Virus record (IMG/VR): IMGVR_UViG_3300037502_000551
Coordinates: 1 to 32,375 of that record
Origin: a virus
Length of the DNA stretch: 32,375 nucleotides
Strand: one strand, 5' to 3'
Positions 29,645-32,375 of this stretch are shown here, piece after piece. The notes below the pieces were generated by a model. It was not told where the DNA came from. It did not search any database and worked only from the letters and a program-made list of their open reading frames with translations. Each line of letters starts with the position of its first letter. The first letter of the stretch is position 1. A program made the position numbers and the translations under genes.

Positions 29645-30274
29645 TTATTTCAAGATTCCTAATTTACGAGCAAGAGCTGCTTCTTTACTTCCATCGTCTT
29701 TGTATGTGTCAGAAGATGCGTTTTTAGATAGCCATTTTGTAGCCGTCAAATATAGCGAAACATATTTCTTGTTGCCTTTGTAATTTTCTATGGCATCCAA
29801 TGTTTCATCAATTTGGTTTATACTGTACTTCTCGAGTAACTTGTCAACCTCATTAACTGAAATAGACAGATGAGCGAAGCTCCTATATATACTTTCTTTA
29901 TCTTCTTCTTTATCTATTTCTTTAATGCTTGAGCCTTGCTTTAGCGATGCTTTAGCCCTGCTTAAGCCACCCTTGCGTCCTGACTCACTGAGTTTCAATC
30001 GTTTAGCTGATATTTCTTCACGCTCATTATCAAGAAATGAAATTACAAGTTTTTCTTTTTTCGTCTTAAGATATTTTTTTTCAATCAACTTGTCAACTAA
30101 ATTTGAGTTACGCAATCTTAACTTGGCTTCTGCAATCGTTAGGCAGTTATTCCTATTCCAATACTCAGCACATACGCTAATGAACGCACCTTGCAATTCA
30201 AATGGCTCATAGCTAATGTTACCTGTTATCCACTCAGTAGCGTTAAATTTAAAAAATGGTAGTTCTTTGCTCAT
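29645..30274 (-). CDS. Replication initiation protein (O-like/DUF1376-type)
   Basis: The 209-residue protein starts with ELPFFKFNATEWITGNISYEPFELQGAFISVCAEYW, the winged-helix start of phage replication initiator families. A charged linker then has SESGRKGGLSRAKASLKQG (basic, possibly DNA-binding), and the C-terminal helical part ends KNASSDTYKDDGSKEAALARKLGILK. The place just before a helicase supports an origin-binding/helicase-loading role like lambda O. It follows the candidate structured RNA. Confidence 0.7.
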   Translation of the reverse strand: MSKELPFFKFNATEWITGNISYEPFELQGAFISVCAEYWNRNNCLTIAEAKLRLRNSNLVDKLIEKKYLKTKKEKLVISFLDNEREEISAKRLKLSESGRKGGLSRAKASLKQGSSIKEIDKEEDKESIYRSFAHLSISVNEVDKLLEKYSINQIDETLDAIENYKGNKKYVSLYLTATKWLSKNASSDTYKDDGSKEAALARKLGILK

Positions 30275-30293
30275 TAATTAATTTTTAGGCAAT

Positions 30294-30385
30294 AAAAAAC
30301 CCCTACAAATCCACGAGGCTCGACTTTCGTTTCATTGTAAGGGTCAATAATTCCTTTCGAGTTTATGGTGTCGAGCCAACTCTTC
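30294..30385 (-). ncRNA. Candidate structured RNA/attenuator between replication genes
   Basis: The minus-strand RNA has GGCTCGAC (30370-30377) pairing perfectly with GTCGAGCC (30317-30324). Inside, TTATTG and CAATGA form a hairpin with loop ACCCTTA. Downstream TGTAGGGGT (starting near 30307) can pair over 9 bp with ACCCTTACA, and T6 follows (30294-30299). The helices either form a pseudoknot or are mutually exclusive, as in a terminator/antiterminator switch. No known RNA class was recognised. Confidence 0.55.
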
Positions 30386-30387
30386 TA

Positions 30388-30395
30388 CAAATATA
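30388..30395 (-). promoter_or_regulatory. Promoter -7-like element before the structured RNA
   Basis: TATATTTGTA on the minus strand matches the Bacteroidota -7 consensus and lies directly after the stop of the DnaA-like gene. No TTG is at the proper -33 spacing, so activity is uncertain. Confidence 0.4.
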
Positions 30396-30400
30396 ACTAA

Positions 30401-30811
30401 CTAACTCGCATTTTGTTCCGTTTGTTGAAAAGTCATTTGATGGTCATATCTACCCTCATTTAACCAACGTCTGATTCTGCGGAGTTTTTCTAAGTTACTG
30501 GCTTTGGCTATATCGTCAAAGATATTTCGTCTTTGTCTACTAAACGTCAACGGCTCAGACATCAGCTCCTGACAAGATTCAGTTATACCACGATACAATT
30601 TATCGTTTTTTAATTCTTCGTGTTTTCGTATCGAGTGAATGATTGTAGCGTGATTGCGGTTAAACATTTTTCCTATCTGCGACAATGTAAGCTGATTTGT
30701 TTTGTACAATGCCCAACATAGATAATGTCTTCTAAAGACGTAGAAATGCTCTCTGCTCTTTCCGTTGAGTTGCTCGGACTCGATGTATTCTTTTACTTGT
30801 TCTAAATTCAT
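30401..30811 (-). CDS. DnaA domain IV-like DNA-binding protein
   Basis: The 136-residue protein contains RRHYLCWALYKTNQLTLSQIGKMFNRNHATIIHSIRKHEEL (residues 27-67). This corresponds to the DnaA C-terminal helix-turn-helix, with NRNHATIIHS in place of the GGRDHTTVLHA signature that reads DnaA boxes. No AAA+ domain is present. It would bind the phage or host origin or act as a regulator. The 60 C-terminal residues are basic and helical. Its start is the variant ACCGCTATG, overlapping the upstream stop. Confidence 0.8.
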   Translation of the reverse strand: MNLEQVKEYIESEQLNGKSREHFYVFRRHYLCWALYKTNQLTLSQIGKMFNRNHATIIHSIRKHEELKNDKLYRGITESCQELMSEPLTFSRQRRNIFDDIAKASNLEKLRRIRRWLNEGRYDHQMTFQQTEQNAS

Positions 30812-31062
30812 AGCGGTGTTATTATAAATTTCCCGTCGTTAAATCTTCCCGTCTCAATTAAGTCCATCTTCTTCCAATAGCATAAACTCTTTGAAGTGAA
30901 AATCCACTCTTGGACTACTGCAAGTCCAACTTGGTATGTAAGTTTGAATCTCATAGCGTATTTATTTTTAATTTCGCAAATTCGGTTATATAAATCAAAG
31001 TCAAAGTTATCCCAGTATCGTTTTAGCTGATAGTCTCTAAACGAACCAAGAGTCTTCGTCAT
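30808..31062 (-). CDS. Hypothetical early protein (84 aa; possible internal start gives 48 aa)
   Basis: I start this at ATG 31060-31062, which overlaps the upstream gene by 26 nt and gives MTKTLGSFRDYQLKRYWDNF. A second in-frame ATG at 30952-30954 has the ACGCT context of other early genes and would give MRFKLTYQVG... (48 aa), leaving 82 nt uncovered. The sequence upstream of that Met looks protein-like, so the longer form is preferred. The function is unknown. Confidence 0.55.
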   Translation of the reverse strand: MTKTLGSFRDYQLKRYWDNFDFDLYNRICEIKNKYAMRFKLTYQVGLAVVQEWIFTSKSLCYWKKMDLIETGRFNDGKFIITPL

Positions 31063-31348
31063 CACATCCGTTGTAAATGTAGCACTCGTGGCAGAACTCG
31101 TGAAAGAGGTCATTGGCTCTTCTAAGTAGCTCTTCAATAAGTTCTGCGATTTCTTTGATAGTTGGGTTGGTATGGAATTTACTTGATTCAACTTGCCATT
31201 CTTCTTCATCTTCATTGTAATTGTATTTTAGTTTGATTGTAGCTACTTTCTCGTCGTCTTGTAAGGTGTAGCACTCTACCTCAATTAATCTGCTTGATAT
31301 GCTTTGCGAAACGTCTGCAAACCAGTATTTATTTTCCGTATTTTTCAT
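31037..31348 (-). CDS. Acidic hypothetical early protein (103 aa)
   Basis: The ATG at 31346-31348 overlaps the upstream gene by 20 nt; an ATG nine codons earlier is possible. The product is acidic (YNEDEEEWQVES) and ends with FHEFCHECYIYNGCDDED, in which three Cys and two His might bind metal. Strongly acidic small early proteins are often host-takeover or mimic proteins, but this is only inference. Confidence 0.6.
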   Translation of the reverse strand: MKNTENKYWFADVSQSISSRLIEVECYTLQDDEKVATIKLKYNYNEDEEEWQVESSKFHTNPTIKEIAELIEELLRRANDLFHEFCHECYIYNGCDDEDSWFV

Positions 31349-31559
31349 TGTAAACTCTTTGAGCGTATTTAACATAACTTCCTTTTAGTTCATAGCTTTT
31401 GACTTCGTGTTTTTGTACGGGAGCAGGTTTCTCAGCTCTTGGATTTGCCGTAGACACGAACCATAAAAAGATAAGCATTAAGGGAATTGCACCTAAGACT
31501 CCGTGAAGTAAGTCTTTTTCATCTGCGTTAAGCGTTTTGTAATCGTTGATTAGTTTCAT
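31329..31559 (-). CDS. Small early membrane protein (76 aa)
   Basis: The 76-residue protein has one transmembrane helix (about residues 19-40, VLGAIPLMLIFLWFVSTA), a charged N-terminus and a basic C-terminal half (KPAPVQKHEVKSYELKGSYVKYAQRVYNEKYGK). It starts with TACGCTATG and lies second in the early unit. An early membrane protein may act in superinfection exclusion, but there is no direct sign of that. Confidence 0.65.
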   Translation of the reverse strand: MKLINDYKTLNADEKDLLHGVLGAIPLMLIFLWFVSTANPRAEKPAPVQKHEVKSYELKGSYVKYAQRVYNEKYGK

Positions 31560-31569
31560 AGCGTATAAA

Positions 31570-31737
31570 TTAAAAAGTTAATTGTTCGAGTTCAAAAGTA
31601 AATGCACGAGGGTCGCTTGTAGTATCTAAAAGGTTACGACCTTTTTTCATAGCGTTGAAATAGTTTTCTGCCTCAATATTCATAAAGAATACCGTTTCGT
31701 GATTGTAGTCTAAAATGTAAAGTTTAAAAGTTTTCAT
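31570..31737 (-). CDS. First early-unit protein (55 aa)
   Basis: The frame starts at ATG 31735-31737, about 23 nt after the early promoter's -7 element, in the context AAACGCTATG. The 55-residue product (MKTFKLYILDYNHETVFFMNIEAENY...) looks like a compact alpha/beta protein. A second in-frame Met at residue 30 also has ACGCT before it. Being first after the promoter, it is likely made soon after infection. The function is unknown. Confidence 0.65.
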   Translation of the reverse strand: MKTFKLYILDYNHETVFFMNIEAENYFNAMKKGRNLLDTTSDPRAFTFELEQLTF

Positions 31738-31759
31738 AGCGTTTCCGTTTTTGTATATG

Positions 31760-31789
31760 CAAATATAGATACTCTTTCGTAATTATCAA
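31760..31789 (-). promoter_or_regulatory. Main early promoter with upstream A-tracts
   Basis: The minus strand has TTG (31787-31789), a 19-nt spacer and TATATTTG (31760-31767). Upstream lie A7-8 tracts (31790-31825) resembling an UP element. It precedes the whole early unit. A small inverted repeat (CCTTG/CAAGG at 31827-31842) could be an operator. Confidence 0.85.
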
Positions 31790-31874
31790 CAAAAAAGTTA
31801 CATTTTTTTTAAAGTTTTTTTCGATTCCTTGATTTTACAAGGCTTTCAGACGTAATTTTTTTTTCACATTAAAT

Positions 31875-31900
31875 AAAAAAAGCCTCTGATTAAAGAGGCT
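31875..31900 (-). terminator. Intrinsic terminator ending the late unit
   Basis: The minus strand reads AGCCTC-TTTAATCA-GAGGCT followed by T7. It is nearly identical in plan to the terminator at 21401-21426, with a compensated A-T/T-A pair at stem position 5. It lies 38 nt after the phosphoesterase stop. Confidence 0.93.
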
Positions 31901-31926
31901 CTTACGCTATGGAGTAGTGGTTAGGT
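31875..31926 (-). ncRNA. Candidate small RNA with anti-start seed
   Basis: A TATATTTGTA element (31930-31937) lies just upstream, with TTG-like elements 15 or 23 nt further up. The RNA would be about 50 nt: an unpaired 5' part containing CCATAGCGTA (31903-31912), then the terminator hairpin. The seed is complementary to the CGCTATG start context of early genes. It could equally arise as the 3' end of the late mRNA. Confidence 0.45.
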
Positions 31927-31937
31927 GTACAAATATA

Positions 31938-32375
31938 CTAAAAACAATGAGTCAAACGTGCAACTTGTCCAAATTCTTTGTGATGAATAAAGCCCTCTAC
32001 TGCTTTAGGAACGTGAGCGTATCCGTTTCTACTATGCCAGCTATCAGTTCCTGATGGACTTCTTAACGATTCTACCGTGACACCGATATAATCTTTTGAC
32101 GTTTTATGATGAACGTGGTGCGTGTAAACGTAGCGGTGTTTTGTCTGACTCCATTCTAAAGGAAACTCAGTAGCCATCAATAAAGGTAGGTCTTGATGTT
32201 TCGCTCCATCTCCGTGAGTCGTGCCGATAAGGTTCTTTCCGTATTGGAAGCCTTTTCGATGTGCAATAGAGCAGTCAAAAGTAATGTTCTTAGCGTCTTT
32301 AAACCAAGTTTGAATAACGTCAGCAAGAAAGAAGCCGTGAGTATAATCGTGATTTGAGGGATTGAAAGTAAAATG
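31938..32375 (-). CDS. Metallophosphoesterase, C-terminal part (continues from position 646-1)
   Basis: This is the remainder of the wrap-around gene. It contains most of the second half of the fold: SNHD (also within the terminal repeat), THGDG (H254, D256) and THHVHH (H287, H289), all metal-ligand positions of calcineurin-like enzymes. The stop at 31938-31940 touches a promoter-like element and lies 38 nt before the late terminator. An internal ATG at 32178-32180 would give only an 80-residue fragment without motifs I-III, so it is not a separate gene. Confidence 0.85.
   Translation of the reverse strand, partial: HFTFNPSNHDYTHGFFLADVIQTWFKDAKNITFDCSIAHRKGFQYGKNLIGTTHGDGAKHQDLPLLMATEFPLEWSQTKHRYVYTHHVHHKTSKDYIGVTVESLRSPSGTDSWHSRNGYAHVPKAVEGFIHHKEFGQVARLTHCF
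32330..32375. repeat. Terminal direct repeat, right copy
   Basis: Identical to bases 1-46. Dropping one copy closes the circle and keeps the phosphoesterase frame (1038 nt, 346 codons with stop). Confidence 0.95.

Noticed and set aside
30294-30385. Known self-cleaving ribozyme (hammerhead-like GAAA near a stem)
   Set aside because: The CUGAUGA core is missing and the stems do not fit; no ribozyme class matches.
31063-31215. N-terminal extension of the 84-residue early gene to ATG 31213-31215
   Set aside because: The extension is the shifted frame of the acidic 103-residue gene, with a Ser/Thr-rich unlikely sequence; the later ATG fits the compact operon.
1-32375. Integrase, tRNA genes or plus-strand operon
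   Set aside because: I looked for recombinase motifs, cloverleaf segments and plus-strand gene chains and found none.

Overview
The window is a complete, circularly closed genome of a tailed (siphovirus-like) phage of Bacteroidota, most likely a Flavobacteriia host. Bases 1-46 recur exactly at 32330-32375, and one gene (a metallophosphoesterase) reads in frame across that join, so the unit genome is about 32,329 bp. The host call rests on three things: promoters of the Bacteroidota form TTG-N19/20-TATATTTG, the lack of Shine-Dalgarno sites in favour of A-rich leaders, and gene families typical of Flavobacterium/Bacteroides phages. Every gene I accept is on the minus strand. No integrase, tRNA or lysogeny cassette was seen, so a lytic life style is likely.

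There are two transcription units. (1) The early unit starts at a strong promoter (31760-31789) and runs down to a terminator at 21401-21426. It holds small early proteins, a DnaA domain-IV protein, a candidate structured RNA (30294-30385), a replication initiator, a DnaB-like ATPase, a C5 methyltransferase, NinG, a PD-(D/E)XK-like nuclease, an ERF annealing protein plus lambda-exo/YqaJ-type exonuclease, then an array of small genes of unknown function (22.0-25.4 kb), an SSB-tip protein and a small HTH protein. (2) The late unit starts at a promoter at 21362-21391 and runs through position 1 into the right end, stopping at the terminator 31875-31900. Its order is: sigma-like factor, two small proteins, TerS, HNH endonuclease, TerL, tail chaperone with a likely -1 frameshift, tail-completion proteins, two large tail proteins, tape measure, protease, scaffold, major capsid, probable tail tube, portal, connector, a second HNH endonuclease, tail fibre, and lysis genes (holin, amidase, u-spanin), then the phosphoesterase.

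The most notable observations are as follows. (a) Six early genes begin with the start context CGCTATG, while the only two antisense copies of that motif that I found sit just upstream of intrinsic terminators in late-strand transcripts. One of these has its own promoter-like element, which suggests small RNAs that mask early start codons. (b) In the small-gene array a 19-bp sequence, TAAACAACAAGAACAATGA, is repeated exactly nine times at gene junctions. It encodes a C-terminal KQQEQ tail and the next ATG at once, like a cassette array, and lies directly downstream of an annealing-protein/exonuclease pair. (c) The tail assembly chaperone has a T9 slippery run leading into a second open frame that ends within 8 nt of the first, giving two alternative C-terminal domains. 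(d) A structured RNA with mutually exclusive helices sits between replication genes. (e) The structural module order is unusual, with tail genes before head genes and the portal after the capsid.
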